This document shows positions 1 to 5,048 of a stretch of DNA of 5,103 nt, in pieces (the stretch's first letter is position 1; each line of letters opens with the position of its first letter). This DNA is from an uncultured Clostridia bacterium. GTDB lineage: Bacteria; Bacillota; Clostridia; Oscillospirales; Oscillospiraceae. Location: assembly GCA_946011705.1 (NCBI GenBank), contig CAMGCA010000166.1, positions 1 to 5,103 on the forward strand, in the 5' to 3' direction. A program made the translations under genes and the position numbers. The notes below the pieces were generated by a model, which was not told the origin of the DNA, made no database searches, and saw nothing but the letters and a program-made list of their open reading frames with translations.

Positions 1-2
1 TC

Positions 3-713
3 TATTTGAATGTTCTGGCATTTCCCAATGCGGACACATTTACGCTGAAGAATTACCCGGAGGCTTTTGTGAAGCTGGATTTCGTCCGTTCCCTGCTGAA
101 CTCTCTTGGAATCACGGTGGCTTCCACGATTCTTCTGTTGCTGTTCTGTTCCATGGCGGCCTGGGTTCTTGTGCGCCACAAAACAAAGCTGAGCAATACC
201 ATTTTTATGATTTACGCTGCGGCGACCCTGATTCCGTTCCAGTGTGTCATGCTCCCGCTGGTCCGCCTGATGGATACGCTGCACATGATGAACCGGTGGG
301 GACTGGTTCTCATGTATCTGGGCTTCGGCTCCAGCCTGTCCGTGATCCTGTTCCACGGTTTCATCAAAAGCGTCCCGGTAGAGCTGGAAGAGGCCGCCAG
401 GATTGACGGCTGCAATATGTTTCAGACATTCTTCCTCATTGTCCTGCCTCTGCTGAAACCGATTATGGTCACGGTTGCGATTCTGAATTCCATGTGGATC
501 TGGAACGACTTCCTGCTGCCCCAGCTGATGATCAATAAGCCCGGCTGGCAGACCCTGCCCCTCAAGACCTTCCTGTTCTTCGGACAGTTCTCCAAGAAGT
601 GGGATCTTGCCACTGCCGGTCTTGTGATGTGCATGCTGCCCATTATTATTTTCTATCTGGTGAGCCAGAAGCACATTGTCAAGGGTGTCGCAGAAGGCGC
701 GATAAAGGGTTGA
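3..713 (+). CDS. ABC sugar importer permease, MalG type (5' end cut off by the window)
   Basis: Inner-membrane permease subunit of a carbohydrate ABC importer (binding-protein-dependent transport family, MalG/UgpE-like). Counting from the codon at position 6, the EAA loop is at about residues 129-151 (EEAARIDGCNMF, then LPLLKP); this loop docks the permease on the ATPase. Hydrophobic segments lie near residues 33-54, 66-86, 99-119, 147-168 and 202-222, and the C-terminus KGVAEGAIKG is typical of the family. The frame is open to the window edge, and the first transmembrane helix usual for about 270-300-residue MalG proteins is missing, so the TTG at position 6 is probably an internal codon and the gene starts upstream. 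The next gene follows after 4 nt, which implies one operon. The binding protein and second permease are probably upstream. The glucosidase downstream suggests alpha-gluco-oligosaccharides as substrate; this is inference. Confidence 0.93.
   Translation, partial: YLNVLAFPNADTFTLKNYPEAFVKLDFVRSLLNSLGITVASTILLLLFCSMAAWVLVRHKTKLSNTIFMIYAAATLIPFQCVMLPLVRLMDTLHMMNRWGLVLMYLGFGSSLSVILFHGFIKSVPVELEEAARIDGCNMFQTFFLIVLPLLKPIMVTVAILNSMWIWNDFLLPQLMINKPGWQTLPLKTFLFFGQFSKKWDLATAGLVMCMLPIIIFYLVSQKHIVKGVAEGAIKG
704..709 (+). promoter_or_regulatory. Ribosome binding site of the glucosidase gene
   Basis: AAAGGG lies 8 nt before the ATG at 718, inside the last codons of the permease gene. With a stop-to-start gap of only 4 nt, this fixes the start and suggests coupled translation. 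Confidence 0.7.
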
Positions 714-717
714 TACT

Positions 718-2412
718 ATGAATATTTGTAAAAATTGGTGGAAAGAAGCGGTTGTGTATCAGATCTACGTCCGAAGCTTCAAAGACAGCAATGGCGACGG
801 AATCGGAGACCTGATGGGAATTGTTGAAAAGCTGGATTATCTGAAATATTTGGGTGTGGACGTATTGTGGCTTACCCCGGTGTATCAGTCCCCCAACTGT
901 GACAACGGATACGACATTTCCGATTACCGGAGCATCATGAAAGAATTCGGAACCATGGAGGATTTTGATCTCCTGCTGGAGGAAAGCCATAAGCGAGGCA
1001 TCAAAATCATCATGGATCTTGTGGTGAATCATACGTCGGATGAACATGAATGGTTTGTCAAAAGCCGGTCCCCGGAGCCCAATCCATACTGGAATTATTA
1101 TATCTGGCGGGATGGACGGGATGGAAAGGCGCCAAACAACTGGGGTTCCTGGTTCAGCGGTCCTGCCTGGACGTATGACGAAAACAGAAAGCAGTATTAT
1201 CTGCACATTTTCGCGCCCAAGCAGCCGGATCTGAACTGGGATAATCCGCAGGTGCGTGAGGAAGTGTATTCCATGATGCGGTGGTGGCTGGACAAGGGGA
1301 TCGACGGCTTCCGAATGGATGTCATCGACATGATTTCCAAGACGGAAGCTTTCCCGGATGGAGAAATCCACGGACTGTACGGGGATCTGGCACCCTACTG
1401 CATCCATGGCCCTCATGCGCATGACTATCTGCGGGAGATGAATGAAAAAGTCCTGAGCTGTTATGACATCATGACGGTGGGAGAGACGCCCTGCGTGACA
1501 CTGGAGGAAGCCAGAAAATACGCCGGGTACGACCGTCACGAGCTGGGAATGGTATTTCAGTTCGAACACGTTGAATTAGTGAAGGGAAAGTACGGAAAAT
1601 GGAGTGATGAACGTTTCGACGTGAGGAAGCTGAAAGAAGTTCTGGACAAATGGCAGACCGGAATGCAGGGGATTGCCTGGAATTCTCTGTTCTGGAGCAA
1701 CCATGACCAGCCCCGGGCCGTTTCCCGCTTTGGAGACGACGGGACGTATCGTGTAGAATCGGCAAAGATGCTGGCAACCTGCCTTCACATGCTTCAGGGA
1801 ACACCCTATATCTATCAGGGAGAGGAACTAGGCATGACAAATGCCTATTTCGAGAACCTGAGCGATTACAGGGACGTGGAATCTCTCAATGCCTATCATG
1901 AGCTGGTAGAGGAATTGGGAGAAAGTCATGCGGATATGATGCGCTATTTGAAGGCAATCAGCCGGGATAACGCGAGAACCCCTGTGCAGTGGAATGACGG
2001 GGAGAATGCCGGCTTTACCGACGGCACACCCTGGATTGCTGTAAACCGCAATTACCGCACAATCAACGCGGAAGCACAAATTCGGGACGAAAACTCCGTC
2101 TTGAATTATTACAAGCGGCTGATTGCGCTGCGGCACGAAAAGCCTGTGATCGTCTATGGTGACTATCATATGCTGTTAAAAGAAGATCCGGATGTATTTG
2201 CATATGAGCGAACCCTTGACGGTGCCAAGCTCACTGTGATCTGCAATTTTGCGGATCACGAAGTGGAGTGCCCGCTGTTGTCAAACGACGCGGAGATTTT
2301 GATTTCCAATTATCAAGATCGCGCCCAGAATGTCCTCAGACCCTTTGAGGCGGTCGTATATGAGACGGTATCACTCAGTTCCTGCTGGCATCTGAGGGCG
2401 GCAGGTTGTTGA
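718..2412 (+). CDS. GH13 alpha-glucosidase, probably oligo-1,6-glucosidase / isomaltase type
   Basis: Cytoplasmic 564-residue glycoside hydrolase of family GH13 (subfamily 31-like) that releases glucose from the non-reducing end of short alpha-glucans. No signal peptide: the barrel begins at once with WWKEAVVYQIYVRSF (7-21), followed by the calcium-loop-like DSNGDGIGDL (23-32). Conserved regions in order are DLVVNH (100-105), GFRMDVID (197-204) with nucleophile Asp201, TVGE (253-256) with acid/base Glu256, and WSNHD (326-330) with transition-state Asp330. YIYQGEELGM (364-373) and SRDNARTPVQW (415-425) are also typical of the family. Val202 directly follows the nucleophile; in characterised relatives Val here goes with alpha-1,6 activity and Thr/Ala with alpha-1,4, so isomaltose or isomalto-oligosaccharides are likely. 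Dextran glucosidase and trehalose-6-phosphate hydrolase are related alternatives. The last strand ends near LRPFEAVVYE (540-549); the remaining 15 residues, Cys-containing, look like a non-family tail. Confidence 0.95.
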   Translation: MNICKNWWKEAVVYQIYVRSFKDSNGDGIGDLMGIVEKLDYLKYLGVDVLWLTPVYQSPNCDNGYDISDYRSIMKEFGTMEDFDLLLEESHKRGIKIIMDLVVNHTSDEHEWFVKSRSPEPNPYWNYYIWRDGRDGKAPNNWGSWFSGPAWTYDENRKQYYLHIFAPKQPDLNWDNPQVREEVYSMMRWWLDKGIDGFRMDVIDMISKTEAFPDGEIHGLYGDLAPYCIHGPHAHDYLREMNEKVLSCYDIMTVGETPCVTLEEARKYAGYDRHELGMVFQFEHVELVKGKYGKWSDERFDVRKLKEVLDKWQTGMQGIAWNSLFWSNHDQPRAVSRFGDDGTYRVESAKMLATCLHMLQGTPYIYQGEELGMTNAYFENLSDYRDVESLNAYHELVEELGESHADMMRYLKAISRDNARTPVQWNDGENAGFTDGTPWIAVNRNYRTINAEAQIRDENSVLNYYKRLIALRHEKPVIVYGDYHMLLKEDPDVFAYERTLDGAKLTVICNFADHEVECPLLSNDAEILISNYQDRAQNVLRPFEAVVYETVSLSSCWHLRAAGC

Positions 2413-2423
2413 TACTCCCAAGC

Positions 2424-2478
2424 AAGAATCTCCCATAGTTCTCTCCCCTTTCCGGGAAGAAAACTATGGGATTCTTTT
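2424..2478 (+). terminator. Intrinsic terminator between the sugar operon and the toxin gene
   Basis: A long hairpin begins 11 nt after the glucosidase stop. The lower stem pairs 2424-2440 with 2462-2476 (AAGAA...CCCATAGTT against AACTATGGG...TTCTT) with a 2-nt bulge near 2430. The 21-nt loop can fold further (TCTCCC against GGGAAGA). A T-run at 2475-2478 follows on the + strand. It overlaps the toxin's TAA (2477-2479), so it serves two convergent genes. The reverse side has only a short T-stretch, so it is stronger for the + strand. Confidence 0.8.
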
Positions 2479-2806
2479 ATTCAGATTCTTCCGTCAATTC
2501 CCCACCAAACAGAATCGACAGGTAATCTCTCCTGCCATAGAGAATCCGATCAATATGCACGGTATTCCCGGAGATATGGTAGAAGATCATATAGCTGCCG
2601 CAAATTAGATACCGATACACGATATTGAGGCCCGCAAAGGACAGCGGTGCACCGGATTCCGGGAACTGCCTCAGAGACATGACGGTAGTCTGAATCCGGG
2701 AAATCAGGTTCCGAGCTGCGGACTTGTTGTGAAGTTTGAATGCAATGTAATCGCCGGTTTCGGTCAAATCCCGCTTTGCTTCCGGGGAGAATACAATGTC
2801 AGCCAT
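2477..2806 (-). CDS. ParE/RelE-fold toxin of a type II toxin-antitoxin pair
   Basis: A 109-residue protein of the ParE/RelE toxin superfamily (ParE_toxin type). Seen: N-terminal FSPEAKRDLTETGDYI (6-21) forming the usual strand-helix opening, a second helix with ARNLISRI (31-38), the FPESGAPLS turn (49-57), then the YRYLICGSYMIFYHI and VHIDRILYGRRDYLSILF strands (64-78, 83-100), a typical family C-terminus. Members either poison DNA gyrase (ParE) or cleave mRNA on the ribosome (RelE); the sequence alone does not settle which. A Phd/YefM antitoxin gene lies immediately upstream; its stop codon lies inside this gene's start (8-nt overlap, ATGGCTGA), the usual antitoxin-first order. AGGAG at 2816-2820, 9 nt before the ATG, supports this start. 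The gene is complete and shows no frameshift. Confidence 0.9.
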   Translation of the reverse strand: MADIVFSPEAKRDLTETGDYIAFKLHNKSAARNLISRIQTTVMSLRQFPESGAPLSFAGLNIVYRYLICGSYMIFYHISGNTVHIDRILYGRRDYLSILFGGELTEESE

Positions 2807-3065
2807 CGTACTTCGCTCCTAATTCCTGAAACACCGCATCTGCATCCAGCCACCCTGTGGTCTCTCCACTGCGGCGTCCTTTTTCCAATTCACTCAGCAG
2901 CTTTTCCTTAGCCAGAAGCACTTCATACTGGCGGTATTCCTCCATATCCAGAACCGCATAGCGGCCATGACCATTCTTGGTCAGAAACACCGGCTGTCCC
3001 ACGGCAACATCCCGCAGAACCTCGCCATAGTTGCGAAGATCTGATACCGGTTTAATGTTCGGCAT
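2799..3065 (-). CDS. Phd/YefM-family antitoxin
   Basis: An 88-residue antitoxin of the Phd/YefM family. The N-terminal half (about 1-50) matches the family's DNA-binding fold: IKPVSDLRNYGEVLRDV (4-20), then QPVFLTKNGHGRYAVLDMEEY (24-44), where the 'TKNG...AVL' strand pair is characteristic. Residues about 51-88 form the charged, probably flexible arm that wraps and neutralises the toxin. It is first in the operon, overlaps the toxin gene by 8 nt, and has a strong AAAGGGGG ribosome binding site 8 nt before the ATG. Family knowledge predicts that it, alone and with the toxin, represses its own promoter (3091-3119). Such modules stabilise plasmids and integrated elements; here it sits between a metabolic operon and a putative mobile element. 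Confidence 0.92.
   Translation of the reverse strand: MPNIKPVSDLRNYGEVLRDVAVGQPVFLTKNGHGRYAVLDMEEYRQYEVLLAKEKLLSELEKGRRSGETTGWLDADAVFQELGAKYDG
2816..2820 (-). promoter_or_regulatory. Ribosome binding site of the toxin gene
   Basis: AGGAG on the - strand, 9 nt before the toxin ATG and inside the antitoxin's 3' end. It confirms the start that overlaps the antitoxin stop. Confidence 0.65.
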
Positions 3066-3073
3066 AGCAAATG

Positions 3074-3081
3074 CCCCCTTT
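3074..3081 (-). promoter_or_regulatory. Ribosome binding site of the antitoxin gene
   Basis: AAAGGGGG on the - strand, 8 nt before the ATG at 3065. It is stronger than the toxin's site, consistent with antitoxin being made in excess. Confidence 0.75.
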
Positions 3082-3090
3082 CATAGGAAT

Positions 3091-3119
3091 AGTATACACA
3101 GTTTCCTCTAAATAATCAA
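3091..3119 (-). promoter_or_regulatory. Sigma-70/SigA promoter of the toxin-antitoxin operon
   Basis: On the - strand, TTGATT (-35, 3114-3119) and TATACT (-10, 3091-3096) are separated by exactly 17 nt. The predicted transcript start is near 3084, giving a leader of about 20 nt that just holds the ribosome binding site. The palindrome GTATAC (3092-3097) overlaps the -10 and could be part of an autoregulatory operator; that part is inference. Confidence 0.8.
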
Positions 3120-3140
3120 CGATAAATTTTACGATAAATT
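3119..3140. repeat. 10-bp direct repeat next to the toxin-antitoxin -35
   Basis: ACGATAAATT occurs at 3119-3128 and 3131-3140, a 12-bp period. The copies abut the -35 hexamer of the toxin-antitoxin promoter on its upstream side. They could be iterated binding sites for the antitoxin or another regulator, or an AT-rich UP-like element. Confidence 0.6.
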
Positions 3141-3144
3141 AAGC

Positions 3145-3169
3145 GGGATGTCGCGAAACGCGACATCCC
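3145..3169 (-). terminator. Perfect 11-bp hairpin downstream of the XRE regulator gene, possible terminator
   Basis: GGGATGTCGCG, loop AAA, then CGCGACATCCC: a GC-rich, uninterrupted stem. It lies about 85 nt past the stop of the regulator gene (- strand) and about 25 nt upstream of the toxin-antitoxin -35. On the - strand it is followed by CGCTTAATTT, a weak T-rich stretch, so it may end regulator transcription before the toxin-antitoxin promoter. A protein-binding palindrome is the alternative. A second, weaker inverted repeat (ATCCCGG/CCGGGAT, 3175-3181 and 3200-3206) lies between it and the regulator gene. Confidence 0.5.
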
Positions 3170-3254
3170 TCGTCATCCCGGATGGCTTTTTCCCTTGTCC
3201 CGGGATTGGAGTAGTTTCTCCGTTTTCTGACATAACGATATTAGGGAGCGCCGA

Positions 3255-4106
3255 TTACTTCCGCTTCTTTCGATTCCCTTTCCCATGCACCGGATACGGC
3301 ACAGCTTTCCCACGCAGATTATTGGGGCTTTTCAGGTGTTCGGACTTTTTGAGAATATTGATCTGTGTGACAAATTCCTCCGGGGTCAGCTTGTCATAGT
3401 CAATGCCAAGAGTTGCCAGGAACAGCCGGGCTTTCTTTTCTTCCTCAGTTCCCTCGTAGTGCAAAGCGGTTTCCATCTGCTTTTGAATTTCGGCAACAGG
3501 AGAAGAGGTATCGGCAGTGGTGGTATCCTTTCTGTGGGCTTCCCGAATGTCCCGCATGATACCGTCAATGTCCCTGTGAACCACCTGAGCAAAGTAGTTT
3601 TCCTCGCTGACCTGCGCCAGCTCCAGGGTGCGAACATATAAATCGTTCTCCCCTGGATTGTGCTTTTCCATGATTTGCTTTCGGTTGGCTTCCAGAATGG
3701 CGTTCATGTCGTTGATCCGCATATCGGCAATGCGATCCACAAATATCTCAATGTCCACCAAGAACCGCTGGAAGTCCTTGTGCAGAGCCAGCTCAGACAG
3801 CAGCCGGTTGTTGAGCTTTCCGCTTTTCAGAAGATCAATCATTTCATCACTCAAATACAGATCGTGCAGGTCTGTGTTTGGGTGATTTTTTATTTCCGTC
3901 AGTCCCAGCAGATAGTCCGTAGACACGCTGTAGTATTTTGCCAGGGTGACAATGCTGAATGGGCTAATATCCTTGAAATCATCGGATTCATATTTACCCA
4001 GTGCGGATTTGGAAATGCCGGTTTCCTCCGCAAGCTGCTCCAGAGTCAGGCGTCGTTCCACCCGCAGGTCTTTCAGTTTCTCCTGTATTGTCAGTTTTGT
4101 GTTCAT
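3255..4106 (-). CDS. XRE-family helix-turn-helix transcriptional regulator
   Basis: A 283-residue DNA-binding protein. The N-terminal HTH_3/XRE domain spans about 5-68, with the recognition segment LTLEQLAEETGISKSALGKYE (20-40) and the closing YYSVSTDYLLGL (58-69) typical of lambda-repressor-like proteins. The remainder is helical and charged (about 75-195), then an acidic, Glu/Lys-rich stretch (205-255) and a strongly basic tail ending GNRKKRK. I recognise no peptidase or ligand domain in the C-terminal part. The frame stays open to an ATG at 4253, but I chose the ATG at 4106: GAGGA (4114-4118) lies 7 nt ahead and the extended -10 promoter (4135-4143) would start transcription near 4128, downstream of the longer starts. 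It faces the Cys_rich_VLP/primase genes across a shared regulatory gap, the usual place for a mobile-element repressor or activator; that role is inferred. Confidence 0.88.
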   Translation of the reverse strand: MNTKLTIQEKLKDLRVERRLTLEQLAEETGISKSALGKYESDDFKDISPFSIVTLAKYYSVSTDYLLGLTEIKNHPNTDLHDLYLSDEMIDLLKSGKLNNRLLSELALHKDFQRFLVDIEIFVDRIADMRINDMNAILEANRKQIMEKHNPGENDLYVRTLELAQVSEENYFAQVVHRDIDGIMRDIREAHRKDTTTADTSSPVAEIQKQMETALHYEGTEEEKKARLFLATLGIDYDKLTPEEFVTQINILKKSEHLKSPNNLRGKAVPYPVHGKGNRKKRK

Positions 4107-4113
4107 AAAGCAG

Positions 4114-4118
4114 TCCTC
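4114..4118 (-). promoter_or_regulatory. Ribosome binding site that decides the regulator start
   Basis: GAGGA on the - strand, 7 nt before the ATG at 4106. The upstream in-frame ATG codons at 4136 and 4253 have no comparable site. Confidence 0.65.
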
Positions 4119-4134
4119 GAAACAGTTTTCTTCC

Positions 4135-4143
4135 ATTATATCA
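4135..4143 (-). promoter_or_regulatory. Extended -10 promoter of the XRE regulator
   Basis: TGATATAAT on the - strand: a perfect TATAAT (4135-4140) with the upstream TGn of an extended -10. No good -35 is present at 16-18 nt, which extended -10 promoters tolerate. The predicted start is near 4128, giving a leader of about 22 nt. A 15-nt inverted repeat, GAAAT-ATAAA-ATTTC (4162-4176), sits just upstream and is a possible operator. Confidence 0.65.
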
Positions 4144-4176
4144 CGCTTGTCTATAACCGTGGAAATATAAAATTTC

Positions 4177-4223
4177 AAGGGTCTTTTCCATCCTTTTGGA
4201 TATCCGGGAAAGGCCCTTTTTTT
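4177..4223 (+). terminator. Strong + strand intrinsic terminator with no gene in front of it
   Basis: Left arm AAGGGTCTTTTCC (4177-4189) pairs with GGGAAAGGCCCTT (4206-4218) over 13 positions with two G-U pairs. The loop contains a further ATCC-TTTT-GGAT hairpin, and seven T residues follow (4217-4223). On the - strand no T-run follows, so it works rightward. The only annotated gene to its left is on the opposite strand, so it must stop antisense or short leader transcription. Confidence 0.8.
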
Positions 4224-4240
4224 GTTGTAGAATACGGACA

Positions 4241-4456
4241 GATTCGCCTGCATTTGAGGCTACGGGTGAACCTTGACAACTGAATGACCGTCCGAAAGGG
4301 ATATGTCCTCCGGGGAAGCATCGCGATGACCATGAGCGTGCCAAGGGGGAGAAAACGCCGGGTGAAACGCCGGGCAGGAACTGGTTCGGGGAGAGCGGCA
4401 AGTACATATGGGGGCTGTCCTGTTTTTTCAAATGGGCTTGTCCTGCGATTCGCCTG
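4241..4456. repeat. 10-bp direct repeat GATTCGCCTG flanking most of the leader
   Basis: GATTCGCCTG occurs at 4241-4250 and again at 4447-4456, enclosing 196 bases that hold the other leader repeats. A chance 10-mer repeat in a span this size is uncommon but not rare. It could be a regulator half-site pair or the trace of a small insertion. Confidence 0.4.
4353..4374. repeat. Tandem AAACGCCGGG repeat, 12-bp period
   Basis: AAACGCCGGG at 4353-4362 and 4365-4374, separated by TG. It lies in the leader of the Cys_rich_VLP gene and resembles iterated protein-binding sites; the function is unknown. Confidence 0.55.
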
Positions 4457-4526
4457 TTTTCTGAAAATTTCCCCATAACCATAGTGAGAGGGTAAGCCCG
4501 ATAGTTTACGCTCCCCAAAAACGAAG

Positions 4527-4534
4527 AAAGGAGG
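4527..4534 (+). promoter_or_regulatory. Ribosome binding site that decides the Cys_rich_VLP start
   Basis: AAAGGAGG, close to the full consensus, 10 nt before the ATG at 4545. The alternative TTG at 4539 would be only 4 nt away, too close, so the ATG is chosen. Confidence 0.8.
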
Positions 4535-4544
4535 ATGATTGCCT

Positions 4545-4910
4545 ATGGCAAAAACAGAACGGGAACTGACTGTACCGGAACGGCGATCCATTCGGAAGCT
4601 GGTAACCGGAAGCTGTGCCAACTACGACAGGGAATACGGCTGCCTGCCGCTGGACTGCGAATGCCCCATGCTGGGCATCTGCTACACAAACAGTGCCATT
4701 TGCCGGTACTTCCGGGAAGCGGTTCTTCCCAACGACCCAGAACTGGAAGCAGCCTTGCAGGCTCTGCCCACAAAACGCTGCCAGCACTGCGGAAAGCCCT
4801 TCCCGGTCAGCGGGCGGAGGGTGTACTGCTCCGACAAATGCGCAGACGATGCCCGCAAAAAGCAGACCGCTGCCAGAGTGCGAAAGTACAGGAGCAAAGC
4901 GGCGGTGTAA
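4545..4910 (+). CDS. Cys_rich_VLP-domain protein of a mobile element
   Basis: A 121-residue cysteine-rich protein that I assign to the Cys_rich_VLP family. Residues about 8-62 carry RRSIRKLVTGSCANYD, then Cys24, 33, 38, 40, 46 and 53, ending with the signature YFREAVLP (VLP at 60-62). A second putative zinc site follows: CQHC (79-82) and CSDKC (95-99), a CxxC-x12-CxxxC arrangement like small treble-clef or zinc-ribbon domains. The tail is basic (RKKQTAARVRKYRSK, 104-118), which suggests nucleic-acid binding. The family's biochemical function is not known to me; members commonly sit among replication and mobilisation genes of Firmicutes integrative elements. Here a primase-like gene follows after 138 nt and a divergent XRE regulator precedes it. 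No signal peptide or membrane segment is visible. Confidence 0.85.
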   Translation: MAKTERELTVPERRSIRKLVTGSCANYDREYGCLPLDCECPMLGICYTNSAICRYFREAVLPNDPELEAALQALPTKRCQHCGKPFPVSGRRVYCSDKCADDARKKQTAARVRKYRSKAAV

Positions 4911-4999
4911 CGCTTTGGACCCGAAAAAGCCCTGCGGCGTAGGGACTTTAGGGATTGGACTCAGAAAGGTGGTACAGATATATTCCCCCATCCAGAATT

Positions 5000-5021
5000 G
5001 CCCTGCAAATGGTTACAGGGC
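5000..5021 (+). repeat. Hairpin ahead of the primase start
   Basis: GCCCTG (5000-5005) and CAGGGC (5016-5021) enclose a 10-nt loop. No T-run follows, so it is not a usual terminator. It lies 14 nt before the primase ribosome binding site and could modulate translation or mRNA stability. The rest of the 138-nt gap shows nothing I can name. Confidence 0.5.
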
Positions 5022-5035
5022 GCAAAACAAGAATC

Positions 5036-5040
5036 AGGAG
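5036..5040 (+). promoter_or_regulatory. Ribosome binding site of the primase-like gene
   Basis: AGGAG, 8 nt before the ATG at 5049. Confidence 0.7.
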
Positions 5041-5048
5041 ATTAGAAA

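Larger units (their letters stand above)
4224..4538 (+). other. Long untranslated leader / regulatory region of the mobile-element operon
   Basis: 315 bases between the terminator and the Cys_rich_VLP start, with no gene I would call. It holds TTGACA (4273-4278) in the context ACCTTGACAACTGAAT, but no acceptable -10 at 16-18 nt. It also holds the palindrome CATCGCGATG (4319-4328); a tandem AAACGCCGGG (4353-4374); near-repeats GGGCTGTCCTG (4412-4422) and GGGCTTGTCCTG (4434-4445); T6 at 4423-4428 after a weak CAGGA/TCCTG stem; and the inverted pair GGGCTT/AAGCCC (4434-4439, 4494-4499). A G/A-rich structured leader RNA is possible. A 64-codon ORF at 4284-4478 (Arg/Lys/Gly-rich) has no convincing ribosome binding site, and I do not call it a gene. 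Confidence 0.4.

Noticed and set aside
679..1569. Long 296-codon open frame on the - strand
   Set aside because: It lies wholly antisense to the conserved GH13 and permease genes, has no recognisable domain, and follows from their codon pattern.
3085..3107. AGGAA...TTCCT inverted repeat around the toxin-antitoxin -10 as the operator
   Set aside because: The 5-bp arms are 13 nt apart and not concentric with the GTATAC palindrome; too weak to call.
4107..4253. N-terminal extension of the XRE regulator to the ATG at 4253 (or 4136)
   Set aside because: The extension crosses the terminator hairpin and the promoter, has no ribosome binding site, and the XRE domain starts naturally at the ATG at 4106.
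4273..4305. TTGACA as the -35 of a + strand promoter
   Set aside because: The sequence 16-18 nt downstream (AAAGGG region) is not -10-like; the nearest AT-rich hexamer needs a spacer of 21 or more.
4284..4478. 64-codon + strand ORF in the leader
   Set aside because: Arg/Gly-rich, without a good ribosome binding site or recognisable domain; it overlaps the repeats and is better treated as possible leader sequence.
4479..4548. CCATAG (4479-4484) pairing with CTATGG at the Cys_rich_VLP start codon as a translational switch
   Set aside because: Only 6 bp over a 58-nt loop, with no extension on either side.
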